The notes: generated by a model not told the origin, from the sequence alone. DNA of 36,624 nt from an uncultured Chloroflexota bacterium (GCA_900696625.1 CAADGU010000335.1:1-36624), one strand, 5' to 3'; positions 14,735 through 23,804 are shown, counted from the first letter of the stretch. A program made the numbers and translations.

Positions 14735-17238
14735 GGCAGCGGCCAGATGGTAAATTCCTCGTAATCGGTGCTTTCGCCTTCAATTTCGTGGTCAAAGTAG
14801 AAGGCGGTGAAAATTTCCACGTCCCCGGCGTGAGTAATGTCAAACAGGTCTAGCTGCTCGATGAACTCGCCATTGACAAAAAAGAAACCGGTTTCTCCCC
14901 ACACTATCAAGGCCAGATCGTTGCTCTCATTCGCGCCCAAATTCAAATTGCGGATCCGCCCGCTTTGCAGGGTTGTGTCGCTGTCGGCGTCGCCGTAGCG
15001 ACCAACTAACTCCCATTCCCCTTCGGAAGCGATGACCAGCCAGTATTTGGTGCCGTCGTTATCATCGCGGAAGGAGAAGCCGAAGTCGAAATCATTAACG
15101 GCGGCGGCAAATGGGTTCATGAAGGTGGCGGTGGCGATGAGATTGCGCAGCCTGACGCCGGAATCCTCCAGCTTGATCAAATCATCCAGCGCATGATCTA
15201 ATTCACCATTGGCCGGTCCAAACTCTGGTTCCAGCGACCAGATGGCAAAATCCTCATATTCGGTCGTCGCGCCTTGCCGTTCGTTGCTGGTGTAAAAGCC
15301 GGTGCCCAATGCAATTTCGCCCTCATCTTGCCGCGCCGATAAATCCAGGGTGGCGATAAACTCTTCATTGAGGAAAAAGACGCCGGCATCGCCGAGGACG
15401 ATCAGGGTCAACTGGTTGGCCTGGTTCGGCTGCACATCCAGGATGCCAGAGACGTTGCCTTCCTGGATAAATTCATCGCCGTCCAGGCTGCGGTTGTTAA
15501 GATTCCAAAGGCCGTCTGAGCGCACCACCAGGCGCAATTCTTCGTCCGGCTCTACCTGGCGGAAGGTGACGCCGAAGTCCCAACTGCCAGCCTGGGTGGG
15601 GTAGGGGTTGAGAAAGTGGACATTCAGGACAAAATCGGCGGCGCTGATGCCGGGATAATACATTTCAATGGTGTTATCGCCGGGGTCATGGGGTAGTTCG
15701 CCGCTGGTGGGGCGCAGCAGGGCGTTCTGGTTGCTCAGTTCACCAAAGAGGTTGACGGGCTGGCTGGCGATGAGTGCGGCGCGGGTAGCTTCTAAACTTT
15801 GGCGGGTGGCCAGGGCGCTGGCGCTGCCGCTGTTGTTGTCGTCGTTGGTCTGGCCGCCGGCGGCGGCAGCGCGGGTGGCTTCCAGACTTTGGCGGGTCGC
15901 CAGGGCGTCATCCAGGGCGGGCACGGCCGTATTGGTGGGTATTGGCGTTGCTTCGGGCACGGCCGTGTCCGTGGGTGCAGATGTTGGGGAGGGAATAGGG
16001 GTATCGGTAGCTTCATCCAATGATCCAAACACGGATGTGCCGTTATTGTCGTTGTCCTGTATGGCAACGACCGTCGGTGTGGTGGTCTCCTCGCCACCGG
16101 TGAAGGCGTTGAATACTGCATACCCACCAATGACTGTACCCCCCAGACAAAACAGCGCCAACACGCCCAACAATACCAGCAGCCAGGTTGGTGTTTTGGC
16201 GCTGCCGCCGGTGGCGGCCAATTCTTCGCTGAAGGCCGGCTCGGCGTAGGCGGCAGCCGCCTGGGGCGTGGGGCGGGGCGGCGGCAGCGGTGTTGGTTCG
16301 GGTGATGGGGTGGGTTCGGGCACGGCCGTAGTCGTTAAGGTTTCTGTTGGTGCTGCTTCTGGTGGGGTAGTGGGCAGGGTAGGCGGCGGCGGGGGAGGAA
16401 CGGCCGTCAAATCCGGCTGTTTCATCTTTTGGGTGATGGCCGTCAGTTCGCTGGTCATGTCAGAAGCGGTAGAGAAACGATCATCGCGCTCTTTAGCCAT
16501 GGCTTTGCTGATCACCAGGTCACAGGGGGCCAGGTCAGGGCGTTTATCCACCAGGTGCGGCACCGGGTTCATCACATGGGCCATCATCATGCGCGCCGGG
16601 GTGTCGGCGTCGAAGGGGATTTCGCCGGTGAGCATTTGGTAGAGGATGACACCCAGGGCATAAATGTCGGAACGGCCGTCTAACTCCTTGTTGCCATACA
16701 CCTGTTCGGGACTCATGTAAGTGGGGGTGCCCACCAGGCTGCCGCTGGCGGTCAGCTGCGAACCGGCAGTGGTGATGCGGGCGATGCCAAAATCGGCCAG
16801 GAAGGCGTCGCCATAATGGTCAAACAGGATATTACCCGGCTTCAAATCACGGTGGATGATGCCCTGGCTGTGCGCCCGGTCTAAGGCCGAGCCAATCCGC
16901 TTCAAGATTTCGGCAGCCTCGTCAATGGGAATGGGGCCGTTTGCCAGCCGGTCATTAAGCGAACCGCCGGTCATCAGGCGCATCACCAGGAAGGGCTGCC
17001 CATCTTCTTCGCCAAAGTCATAGACGGGCACAATAGCCGGATGCTCCAAAGCGGCGATGGTGCGGGCTTCACGGGTGAAACGGGCGCGGAATTCGGGGTC
17101 ATGCAAAAATTCACGCGGCAGCAGTTTCACGGCGACGGGGCGCTGGAATTGGGGGTCATACGCTTCATAGACCGAAGCCATACCGCCCCGGCCAAGTTCT
17201 CGTTTAATTTCGTAACGGTTGATTTTTTCGGGGATCAT
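14731..17238 (-). CDS. membrane Ser/Thr protein kinase with two extracellular beta-sandwich-like modules
   Basis: This 835-residue receptor-type kinase has an intact catalytic domain at about residues 8-270: glycine loop GRGGMAS, VAVKLL with Lys38, HRDLKPGN at 129-136, DFG at 149-151 and MSPEQ at 175-179. A Pro/Thr-rich linker (about 280-330) leads to one membrane helix (WLLVLLGVLALFCLGG, about 352-367). Outside is a low-complexity stalk with two copies of ALATRQSLEATRAA (about 446-459 and 476-489), then two related modules (about 525-680 and 690-835). Each has a WDFG/FDFGFSFR strand, a W-[EN]-L segment and VFFLNEEFI or FFFVNGEFIEQLDL, resembling a concanavalin-like ligand domain. The ligand is unknown. 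Confidence 0.88.
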   Translation of the reverse strand: MIPEKINRYEIKRELGRGGMASVYEAYDPQFQRPVAVKLLPREFLHDPEFRARFTREARTIAALEHPAIVPVYDFGEEDGQPFLVMRLMTGGSLNDRLANGPIPIDEAAEILKRIGSALDRAHSQGIIHRDLKPGNILFDHYGDAFLADFGIARITTAGSQLTASGSLVGTPTYMSPEQVYGNKELDGRSDIYALGVILYQMLTGEIPFDADTPARMMMAHVMNPVPHLVDKRPDLAPCDLVISKAMAKERDDRFSTASDMTSELTAITQKMKQPDLTAVPPPPPPTLPTTPPEAAPTETLTTTAVPEPTPSPEPTPLPPPRPTPQAAAAYAEPAFSEELAATGGSAKTPTWLLVLLGVLALFCLGGTVIGGYAVFNAFTGGEETTTPTVVAIQDNDNNGTSVFGSLDEATDTPIPSPTSAPTDTAVPEATPIPTNTAVPALDDALATRQSLEATRAAAAGGQTNDDNNSGSASALATRQSLEATRAALIASQPVNLFGELSNQNALLRPTSGELPHDPGDNTIEMYYPGISAADFVLNVHFLNPYPTQAGSWDFGVTFRQVEPDEELRLVVRSDGLWNLNNRSLDGDEFIQEGNVSGILDVQPNQANQLTLIVLGDAGVFFLNEEFIATLDLSARQDEGEIALGTGFYTSNERQGATTEYEDFAIWSLEPEFGPANGELDHALDDLIKLEDSGVRLRNLIATATFMNPFAAAVNDFDFGFSFRDDNDGTKYWLVIASEGEWELVGRYGDADSDTTLQSGRIRNLNLGANESNDLALIVWGETGFFFVNGEFIEQLDLFDITHAGDVEIFTAFYFDHEIEGESTDYEEFTIWPLP

Positions 17239-17244
17239 AGGCCC

Positions 17245-17283
17245 TTGGGTAATTAAGTAATTGGGTAATTGGGTAATTGATGG
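17245..17283. repeat. direct GGGTAATT array in the leader of the kinase gene
   Basis: Four consecutive 8-bp units (GGGTAATT, AAGTAATT, GGGTAATT, GGGTAATT) lie immediately upstream of the kinase ATG on the minus strand. Unlike most sites of this family in the window it has no opposing arm, so it would not form a hairpin alone. Confidence 0.7.
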
Positions 17284-17340
17284 CGGAAATGTAGCATAAG
17301 GTACGGCCGTGAGGCAACCATCAATATTCCACCGGCAAAT

Positions 17341-18024
17341 TCATACCAGAAATCCTTTCAAGCCAGAGTAAAGGAACAAGAGGCCAAAAACCAGCGAGAC
17401 AACAATAACAATGACGCGGTTATTCCTGGTTAGCCAGCTTGAAACCCCATCCAGTACGAGTTGTGATCGTTTGGGCATTAATAGGCGAATAAAGATGGGC
17501 AGCAACAGCAAGGATTGAGCCAGCAAAATGAAGAGCAAATAAACGAGGGCATTGGTTGGCTGCTCCAATTCGGCATTAACAATGACAGCCAGCGCGCTGA
17601 GGGTGAAAACCCACAGTTTAGGCATGATCAGCGGCAGAAAAAAACCAAGAGCCAATGCTTTTAAGGGGGTCAAATTGCCGGCTGCGGCCAACCACTTTGG
17701 GGGCGGGTCATCCGGGTCTTCTTCACGGCTCCATTTCTTATAGGCGGCAATTAATAAGAGGATGCCCAGTACCGTGATCAATGTGGTGACTACCAGGCTT
17801 TGGCCGCTGCTGCCATCAACCTCTGCTGCGCCAGAGGAGGCAAACACCTGCCCAAAAACCAGACCTTGCAAGAGTCGGATCATCGTCATTCCTGTTACAT
17901 AGGCTATGCCTTTTGCCAGGCCTTGCCGGGGGCTTTGCAGGAGCAAAATGGCGAGGATGATTTGCACAGGCACAAGGGCGCTGCCGATGATATAGGGGCT
18001 TAGGGAAATGAGGATGGTTTCCAT
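17341..18024 (-). CDS. GAP-family (Sap/LysE-like) membrane protein
   Basis: This 227-residue protein has about six membrane helices. It starts METILISLSPYIIGSALVPVQ, a helix with a Pro, and contains QSPRQGLAKGIAYVTGMTMIRLLQG between helices 1 and 2. A charged cytoplasmic loop (KKWSREEDPDDPPPKW) splits the protein in half, as in LysE-like transporters. The pattern matches the GAP/SfLAP family, known from mycobacterial sulfolipid and glycopeptidolipid addressing proteins, so export of a lipid or small molecule is possible. The start at 18024 follows AAGGA at the right spacing; an in-frame start 23 codons upstream would include only hairpin-array sequence. Confidence 0.65.
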   Translation of the reverse strand: METILISLSPYIIGSALVPVQIILAILLLQSPRQGLAKGIAYVTGMTMIRLLQGLVFGQVFASSGAAEVDGSSGQSLVVTTLITVLGILLLIAAYKKWSREEDPDDPPPKWLAAAGNLTPLKALALGFFLPLIMPKLWVFTLSALAVIVNAELEQPTNALVYLLFILLAQSLLLLPIFIRLLMPKRSQLVLDGVSSWLTRNNRVIVIVVSLVFGLLFLYSGLKGFLV

Positions 18025-18053
18025 AGATGTTCCTTGATTTTTCAGGAAGCAAC

Positions 18054-18115
18054 GTGATGCGTGATGCGTGATGCGTGAGAATGCTCCGATCACGCATCAC
18101 GCATCACGCCATCAC
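18054..18115. repeat. inverted array of GCGTGAT 7-mers
   Basis: Positions 18060-18078 and 18090-18108 form a perfect 19-bp inverted repeat made of GCGTGAT units, with an 11-base loop. The right arm overlaps the end of the LOG-family gene, supplying its last codons (VMRDA and TGA), and the left arm is in the leader of the GAP-family gene. Confidence 0.92.
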
Positions 18116-18797
18116 GAATGATGGCGCAGGCTTCTTCGGGAGAGTCGGTGATGCGGAAAAGTTCCAGGTCAGTGGGGTTAATTTTGCCCTGAGCGAGCAT
18201 GGTATGGCGCAGCCACTCTATCAGCCCGCCCCAGAAGGCGGAGTCAAAGAGGACAACCGGGAAGTTGTTGATTTTGCCGGTCTGGATGAGGGTGAGCGTT
18301 TCAAACATTTCGTCTAGTGTGCCAAACCCACCGGGGAAGATAACGAGGCCCCGGGCATATTTGAGCAGCATGACTTTGCGGGTGAAAAAGTAGCGGAATT
18401 CTTTGCCCACGTCTACGTAGGGGTTCAAATCTTGCTCGAAGGGGAGTTCGATGTTCAGGCCAACGGAGACGACGCCGGCCTCCCGCGCCCCTTTGTTGGC
18501 GGCTTCCATGAGGCCGGGGCCACCGCCGGTCATGATGTTGAAACCGGCTTCTCCCAACAGGCGGGCTACCGCCACGGCCGTTTCATATTGCGCCTCCCCC
18601 GGTTGTACCCGCGCCGAACCGAAGATGGTTACGGCCGTGCCCAATTCCGCCAGCAAGTCAATCCCTTCCACCATCTCCCCCATCACCCGGAATATGCGCC
18701 AGGTATCTGTTTTGTAGTAGGGCATTGGCTCCAGATTTGGCCCGGCCAACAGCCGTTCATCTTCGGTGTGTTGTGGGGCAGGTTGCACCTTTTTCAT
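18090..18797 (-). CDS. LOG-family protein (TIGR00730 Rossmann-fold nucleotide hydrolase)
   Basis: This 235-residue cytoplasmic protein shows the LOG signature PGGFGTLDEMFE around residue 155, and the upstream MTGGGPGLMEAANKGA that builds the nucleotide site. GSARVQPGEAQYE opens the Rossmann fold. The family cleaves nucleoside monophosphates to base and ribose 5-phosphate (cytokinin-activating in plants; AMP/IMP-type hydrolases in bacteria). The N-terminal 40 residues before the fold (PAPQHTEDERLLAGPNLEP) resemble the longer bacterial subgroup. AGGAG precedes the ATG. The last residues VMRDA come from the GCGTGAT array, so the natural C-terminus may have been altered by that element. Confidence 0.9.
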   Translation of the reverse strand: MKKVQPAPQHTEDERLLAGPNLEPMPYYKTDTWRIFRVMGEMVEGIDLLAELGTAVTIFGSARVQPGEAQYETAVAVARLLGEAGFNIMTGGGPGLMEAANKGAREAGVVSVGLNIELPFEQDLNPYVDVGKEFRYFFTRKVMLLKYARGLVIFPGGFGTLDEMFETLTLIQTGKINNFPVVLFDSAFWGGLIEWLRHTMLAQGKINPTDLELFRITDSPEEACAIIRDGVMRDA

Positions 18798-18862
18798 TTG
18801 CTCCTGTTCCTTTTCGATTGTTGGGCGATTTGGAAAATCACCCGACAGCTTTTCGTTGGCAG

Positions 18863-18891
18863 ATCATATGGCAGGTAAGAGAAGTTGACAA
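18863..18891 (-). promoter_or_regulatory. sigma-70-like promoter of the LOG-family gene
   Basis: On the minus strand TTGTCA (complement of 18886-18891) and TATGAT (complement of 18863-18868) are separated by exactly 17 bases. Each matches five of six consensus positions. The start site would be near 18856, giving a leader of about 60 bases before the ATG at 18797. The gap 18798-18961 is otherwise empty. Confidence 0.6.
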
Positions 18892-18961
18892 TCAGAAAGA
18901 TGTAGGAGTGCTGCTCACCCACCCCATTACCTCTGAAAACTGCAAACTTATCCCCAAACAA

Positions 18962-19642
18962 TTACGACATCTCACCCTTTTGGCCCATTCCCGCTTCAAT
19001 CGCCATCAACATTAATTTGGCCCGGTCGGTGGTTTGAACCTTGAGTAATACATTGGAGATGTAGTTGCTCACCGTTTTGGGACTCAGGTTCAGGATGGTA
19101 GCGATCTCGGTGTTTGTTTTGCCCTGGGCGATCAACTCCAGGATTTCACGCTCGCGCGGGGTAAGCTCGTCAAAAATGGTAACCGACACATGGGCCATTG
19201 CCGGCGGCGGTGGCATCGTCAGGTACCCCAGCACTTTCTGGGCGATGCCGGGGCTGAAAATAGCGCCGCCATTGGCAACCGTGTGAATGGCGCGCAGCAG
19301 CTCATCCTGTTCCGTGTCTTTGAGCAGATAACCACGTGCCCCGGCACGGATGGCGGGGAAGACGGAGGTGTCATCCTCAAAAACGGTGAGGATTAAAATG
19401 CCGATGTGCGGGCTGGTGCGGTGAATGAGACGGGTGGCTTCGATGCCGTTCAAACCGGGCATCCGCAAATCCATCAAGATGACATCAGGCTGTAAAGCTG
19501 TTGCCAGTGCCACGGCCTCTTCGCCGTGACGGGCTTCGCCGACAATTTCAAGATTTCCCACGGCCGTTAAGAGCATTTTCAGACCGCTGCGGGTAATGGC
19601 CTGATCGTCGGCGATGAGAATGCGAATGGTGTCCATGTCCAT
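18962..19642 (-). CDS. NarL/LuxR-family response regulator
   Basis: This 226-residue regulator has a receiver domain (residues 5-125) with the acidic pair ADD at 11-13, the phospho-acceptor Asp58 in VILMDLRMPG, a Thr/Ser switch in ILILTVFEDD, and Lys in GYLLKDTEQDELL. The C-terminal HTH (about 155-215) is typical of LuxR: LTPREREILELIAQGKTNTEIATIL, with SPKTVSNYISNV as recognition helix. It starts 3 bases after the histidine kinase gene, forming an ordinary two-component pair. The downstream target is unknown; the LOG-family gene has its own promoter, and the beta-helix protein lies upstream in the same direction. Confidence 0.93.
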   Translation of the reverse strand: MDMDTIRILIADDQAITRSGLKMLLTAVGNLEIVGEARHGEEAVALATALQPDVILMDLRMPGLNGIEATRLIHRTSPHIGILILTVFEDDTSVFPAIRAGARGYLLKDTEQDELLRAIHTVANGGAIFSPGIAQKVLGYLTMPPPPAMAHVSVTIFDELTPREREILELIAQGKTNTEIATILNLSPKTVSNYISNVLLKVQTTDRAKLMLMAIEAGMGQKGEMS

Positions 19643-19645
19643 TAT

Positions 19646-21739
19646 TTACCTTACCTGGATGGGACAGGGTATGCGCGCGGTCACGGCCGTGCCGCCGCCC
19701 GCATGTGCCCCAATCACACAAATGCCACCCACTTCCGCCGCCCGCGCCTGCATGGAAATCAGCCCCAGGCCGCCGGTTGATGGTTCCGCCAAACCGCGCC
19801 CGTTATCCTGAATATCCAATTCTAAAATAGAAGGATGGGATGCCGCCGACAAATTCAGGCGAACATGACAGGTCTGGGCCTGGGCGTGTTTTTCAATGTT
19901 GGTCAGGGCTTCGAGGGTGATGTAGTAAACGGCCGTTTCAATTTCCGCCGGTAAACGTGGCAAATTTTCGGGAGCATCCAGATGAACGTGCAAGTTGATC
20001 TGAGTTTCGGCGCGTTCACGCAGCGCCCCCACCAGCCCCAACAGTTCCAACTCTGGCGGGTATAATTGGTGCGCCAGGCCACGTACTTGTTTGGTAAGTG
20101 CCGCCAATTGCTGGTTGATGGCGGCGAGCTGCGATTGTGCCTGTGCCTGATCGTCGTGCATGAGGGTCATGGCATGTTCCAGTTGGCGTGTCAGACTCAC
20201 CAGTTGATGTCCCACACGATCATGTAAATCGCTGCCCAACTGTCGCCGGGCTTCGCCGCGTTCTGTCACCAGCCGCAGGCGGGCCTGTTCCAGATTGGTG
20301 GTCAGCAAGACGGCATGGGCGGCGGCCCCCAGTTGGTGGGCTAAATCGGCCAACAGGCGTTGGTCGGTGGGAGTCAATGGTTCTTTAGGAGAACGAGAGG
20401 CTGTTTGCAGTTCCCCCATCAGCTGCCCGGCATACGTTAGAGGATAGCGACTGATTTCATTTTGGGGCACACCGTACACGGCCGTTGCCTGCATCTCATC
20501 ACCTTGTTGTAATACAATCGCCACATAAGGCAGTTTGAGCGCCTGGGCCACCGTTTCTGCCGTCACCGTTAGCGCCGCTGCCGGGTTTAGCGCCGATTCT
20601 AGCTGCTGGCTGAGGCGGGTCAGCAGTTGATAAGGTTTGTCACGCTGCCCGTAAAACAGGCGGTTAATCTGCTGCTCCACATAGTTTTTGAGCGGCGTAA
20701 ACAGCACAGCCACCAGACTGGCGGCTACCAGGGAAAAAACGAGGTTCTCCCCTTCTATCTGGAACAAGAACCCCAAATACCCCACAACCAGCACATATAA
20801 ACTGATGACACAGACGATCATGATCCCATAGACGACGGTTTTACGGATGATGAGGTCAATTTCCCACAGCCGGTAACGCAAGATGGCAAATGTCACCGCC
20901 ACCGGGATGGTAGCGGTGACCAGGGTTAAGGAGGCGGTGCGCAGCAGGGAGTACCACATGCCCTGGCTGTTGATAGCGTTGACTGTCGGGCTGATGTAGA
21001 TGAGGTTGAGCAGCAGCTTAAAGACCAGATTCAGCACGATGGCCCATAACACCCATTTCATCTGTTGGCGCTGCACGGCCGTTCCCACCACACGATAGCG
21101 GTAAATCTGGCTGAGCACGCCCAACAGAAACAAAAAAGAGCTGATGATCGATAAGTAGGGGGCCGGTGGTCGTGTTGGCTGCGGCTGCAAAAAACCGATG
21201 TAGACGATAAATAAGCCGGTGACTGCTCCTACCCAACGCATCTGCCGCGGCACAAAACGGCCGTCAGGAAACACAAACACCAGAAATATCAACAATCCAT
21301 ACGCCAGCGCTGCCAGCCCATATGCCAGCCGATCTCCCCAATAGCCCCACTGCTCCAGCACAAAGGGCAGATCGTTTGACCCGACGCCAAACAGCACCAG
21401 ACTCAAAGCAAACAACAGGCCAAAGGTGTCACGCCGGCATCGCCTGAGAACAAACAGACCCAGGCCAATGTAGAAAACGGCCGTGAGCAAAATAAACCCC
21501 AGCCGCCACCACAAATAGGTCTCCACCGTCCACCCCAGGCTGGATAACGCTGCCAGCGCCGCGGGCGTTGTCCAGCTTCCGTTGGGTAAAATGCGCGGCG
21601 GCATTTGTTGGGCATAATGGGGAAACTGCCACAGCGCCCATACGCCAAAGAGCAGGCAGGCAGCAATCGCGGCGATCACCAGCACACGCAGTCCCGACAT
21701 ATCGGCTTGATGCCACCAAGTTTGACGCTGTTCAACCAT
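19646..21739 (-). CDS. NarX/DesK-type membrane sensor histidine kinase
   Basis: This 697-residue kinase has roughly eight to ten membrane helices in its first 350 residues, a GAF-like domain at about 375-480, and a HisKA_3 dimer helix with GSDLHDRVGHQL (phospho-acceptor His506). The ATP-binding domain has the N box EALTNIEKHAQ, a G1 box DIQDNGRGL and GGLGLISMQARAAEVGG. This is the usual partner of NarL-type regulators, and the regulator gene follows after 3 bases. The large hydrophobic N-terminus lacks a big extracytoplasmic loop, so the signal is likely sensed within the membrane or by the GAF domain. The stimulus is unknown. Confidence 0.9.
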   Translation of the reverse strand: MVEQRQTWWHQADMSGLRVLVIAAIAACLLFGVWALWQFPHYAQQMPPRILPNGSWTTPAALAALSSLGWTVETYLWWRLGFILLTAVFYIGLGLFVLRRCRRDTFGLLFALSLVLFGVGSNDLPFVLEQWGYWGDRLAYGLAALAYGLLIFLVFVFPDGRFVPRQMRWVGAVTGLFIVYIGFLQPQPTRPPAPYLSIISSFLFLLGVLSQIYRYRVVGTAVQRQQMKWVLWAIVLNLVFKLLLNLIYISPTVNAINSQGMWYSLLRTASLTLVTATIPVAVTFAILRYRLWEIDLIIRKTVVYGIMIVCVISLYVLVVGYLGFLFQIEGENLVFSLVAASLVAVLFTPLKNYVEQQINRLFYGQRDKPYQLLTRLSQQLESALNPAAALTVTAETVAQALKLPYVAIVLQQGDEMQATAVYGVPQNEISRYPLTYAGQLMGELQTASRSPKEPLTPTDQRLLADLAHQLGAAAHAVLLTTNLEQARLRLVTERGEARRQLGSDLHDRVGHQLVSLTRQLEHAMTLMHDDQAQAQSQLAAINQQLAALTKQVRGLAHQLYPPELELLGLVGALRERAETQINLHVHLDAPENLPRLPAEIETAVYYITLEALTNIEKHAQAQTCHVRLNLSAASHPSILELDIQDNGRGLAEPSTGGLGLISMQARAAEVGGICVIGAHAGGGTAVTARIPCPIQVR

Positions 21740-21790
21740 TGCCGAGAATTATCCGGTAGGGCCGCCATGCCCGCAAACCAGATATGCCGC

Positions 21791-23503
21791 CTACCGTTTG
21801 GCAAACGGTAAGTACACCTGCCACACAAAACCGCCCACTTCAACCGCGCCACTATCGCAGCCGCTGCCGATGGGGCGTGTGCCGCCGCGCTGGTCTGTGG
21901 CAAAATCGCACGACGCGGGTGGAATGATGTCAACCGCCTGATTGCCCGCCAACGGCAGCCGGGAGCCGGTGCTGCCGCCATTGTTAGCAAAGGGGGCCAG
22001 GGGCAGGGTGGCGTTTTGCATGTCGCCTGTTTGGGTAAAGCTGGGGCAGCTCCCGTTATCACTCAGGTTATAGCCGGTGGAGCCAATGCCGCTGCTGCAG
22101 TTGCCGCCGCTGTTGTGGGCGACAATAGATTTGTTGATGGTGATCGTGCTGCCATTGCTGCCATTGGAGAGACCGCCGCCGGTAACGGCCGTATTGTCCA
22201 CAATGGTCGCATATTGAATGAAAGCGGCGGCATTCCCATCCTGGTGAATGGCCCCGCCAACACTGTTCGCGCCATTAGCCTCGTTGTCGCTCAAGGTCAG
22301 GTTGCTCATGTTCAAAGAACAGGTGCTATACACAGCCCCGCCATCTCCGGCAATGGCTTCGTTATAAGCCAGCCCGGAGAGAATCACCGACATAAAAGCG
22401 TTAAAGCAGCCGATGGCGCCGCCGTTCACAACCGCTTTGTTCTCTACAAACTGGGTGCGCTCCACATCCAGGTCGCCGCCCGATAGGTAAATAGCGCCCC
22501 CCTCGCTGTTGGCGGCGTTGCCATCAAACAGGTTGTCATGCACGATCAGGCGGATACCTGAAAAGTTGATGGCGCCGCCGCTCAGACTGCTGTTGGTGTG
22601 GAAACGGGATTGCGTGACGGTGAGGTTGGTGGTAACGGTGGACAAAATCGCGCCGCCCGCATTAACCGCCGCGTTCAAATCGAAGGTGTTGTCCTCTATC
22701 GTCGTCTGCCCGGCCACAAACAGCGCCCCACCCGTATCAGAAGCCCGATTGTTGTAGAAGGTATTACCCGGTTCCAGCGTAACGACGGCGTAATCAAAGG
22801 GGTTATGAATGGCTCCACCGCGCCGCGCCTCATTTTCAAAAAATGTTGACTGGCTGACGGTCACATCCGCGCCCCACAATAAAATCGCGCCGCCCCAGCC
22901 GTTGGTGACATTGGTCGTCCGGTTATGGCGAAAGGTGCTGTTGGTAATGGTTGCGTCGCCAGCTTCAAAACGCAGGTAAAGCGCGCCGCCATTGCCACCC
23001 ACGTTGTTCTCAAACAGGCTGTTGGTGATGGTCAACGGCCCATAATTCACAATGGCCCCACCGCTGTAGCTGCTGCTCACGCTGCTGTCACGAATGGTCG
23101 TGTTGTCCAGGGTTAAAATGCCGTTGTTGTTGATGGCCCCTCCGTCGTTTGTATTGCTGAAGCCATTGCTCAGGGTAATGTTTCGTAGATGGAGCGTACC
23201 GCCAAATACTAAAAACAGGCGCGTGCTGTTGCCGCCGTTGAGTGTGATTTGATTCGCGCCGTCTATGGTCACGGCCGTTGAAATACTCTTCTCAAACGTG
23301 AAGGGAATGGTGGCTTCACCGCCACAGTTAAAGGTGATGGCACCGCCGCCGCTGCTTTGCACACTGGAAAGGGCCGTGTTGAAGGCCGCTTCGGTGCAGC
23401 TTGCGGCCGTCCCTGTGCCCACCACAGCATCGGCGGCGTGCAACGGCCGTATCCCACCCACCACAATCCACATCAATAAAAACAAACCGGTTAATTGTTT
23501 CAT
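21791..23503 (-). CDS. secreted parallel beta-helix surface protein (choice-of-anchor Q type)
   Basis: This 570-residue protein has a signal peptide (MKQLTGLFLLMWIVVGGIRP with cleavage after LHA). The body is a right-handed beta-helix, with many repeats of patterns such as SGGAIVNYGPLTITNSLFENN and NGGALY/GGAI turns, as in polymorphic outer-membrane or pectate-lyase-like surface proteins. The C-terminal region (RLPLAGNQAVDIIPPASC, TDQRGGTRPIG, CDSGAVEVG) matches the choice-of-anchor Q domain. The last residues are VYLPFAKR. I chose the ATG at 23503, preceded by GAGGAAG; the longer frame begins with TTG. It lies 51 bp upstream of the histidine kinase and may share its transcript. Confidence 0.88.
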   Translation of the reverse strand: MKQLTGLFLLMWIVVGGIRPLHAADAVVGTGTAASCTEAAFNTALSSVQSSGGGAITFNCGGEATIPFTFEKSISTAVTIDGANQITLNGGNSTRLFLVFGGTLHLRNITLSNGFSNTNDGGAINNNGILTLDNTTIRDSSVSSSYSGGAIVNYGPLTITNSLFENNVGGNGGALYLRFEAGDATITNSTFRHNRTTNVTNGWGGAILLWGADVTVSQSTFFENEARRGGAIHNPFDYAVVTLEPGNTFYNNRASDTGGALFVAGQTTIEDNTFDLNAAVNAGGAILSTVTTNLTVTQSRFHTNSSLSGGAINFSGIRLIVHDNLFDGNAANSEGGAIYLSGGDLDVERTQFVENKAVVNGGAIGCFNAFMSVILSGLAYNEAIAGDGGAVYSTCSLNMSNLTLSDNEANGANSVGGAIHQDGNAAAFIQYATIVDNTAVTGGGLSNGSNGSTITINKSIVAHNSGGNCSSGIGSTGYNLSDNGSCPSFTQTGDMQNATLPLAPFANNGGSTGSRLPLAGNQAVDIIPPASCDFATDQRGGTRPIGSGCDSGAVEVGGFVWQVYLPFAKR

Positions 23504-23552
23504 CTGTTTCTTCCTCAAAAATTTGTGGCTCAACAGGATTTCGTGGGGTCCG

Positions 23553-23615
23553 GCGTGACATGTGACGAGTGATGCATGTGGTTTCTCTGGTCACGCATCA
23601 CACGTCACGCATCAC
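23553..23615. repeat. inverted GCGTGAY array beside a CCTGAGCTTGTCGAAGG motif
   Basis: GCGTGACATGTGACGAGTGA faces TCACGCATCACACGTCACGC as an imperfect hairpin. Immediately after comes CCTGAGCTTGTCGAAGG (about 23623-23639), a semi-palindromic motif I recall as common in many bacterial genomes. Both are in the 361-bp divergent region between the beta-helix gene and the aminotransferase gene; no clear promoter was found in the rest of that gap. Confidence 0.7.
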
Positions 23616-23772
23616 AGCCTGCCCTGAGCTTGTCGAAGGGGCCTGTCAACCCCCTGAATTTCCAAAGAGCCAAAACCTCTGCGTTAGCCGCGTTTTTGCG
23701 GTCAAATCCACGGAGGTCTGGTAGTTACAAAACATCTGCATCATAGTAGAGTGTGTGGCCTGGGCAGCCAAG

Positions 23773-23804
23773 AGACTTTTTCCCAAGTTTTCGGGAAAAA
23801 GTCT
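23773..23804. repeat. perfect 12-bp inverted repeat upstream of the aminotransferase gene
   Basis: AGACTTTTTCCC and GGGAAAAAGTCT enclose an 8-base loop. It sits 61 bp before the ATG at 23865. It resembles the palindromes at 32171 and 33423, each with an AGAC-type start and T/A-rich centre. Confidence 0.8.

Noticed and set aside
16268-16642. Plus-strand Gly/Val-rich frame over the kinase linker
   Set aside because: It is the antisense of the Pro/Thr-rich linker of the Ser/Thr kinase, so its composition is a shadow effect.
23623-23639. CCTGAGCTTGTCGAAGG as an attachment site or origin
   Set aside because: It is a short semi-palindrome seen in many genomes; nothing nearby suggests integration or replication.
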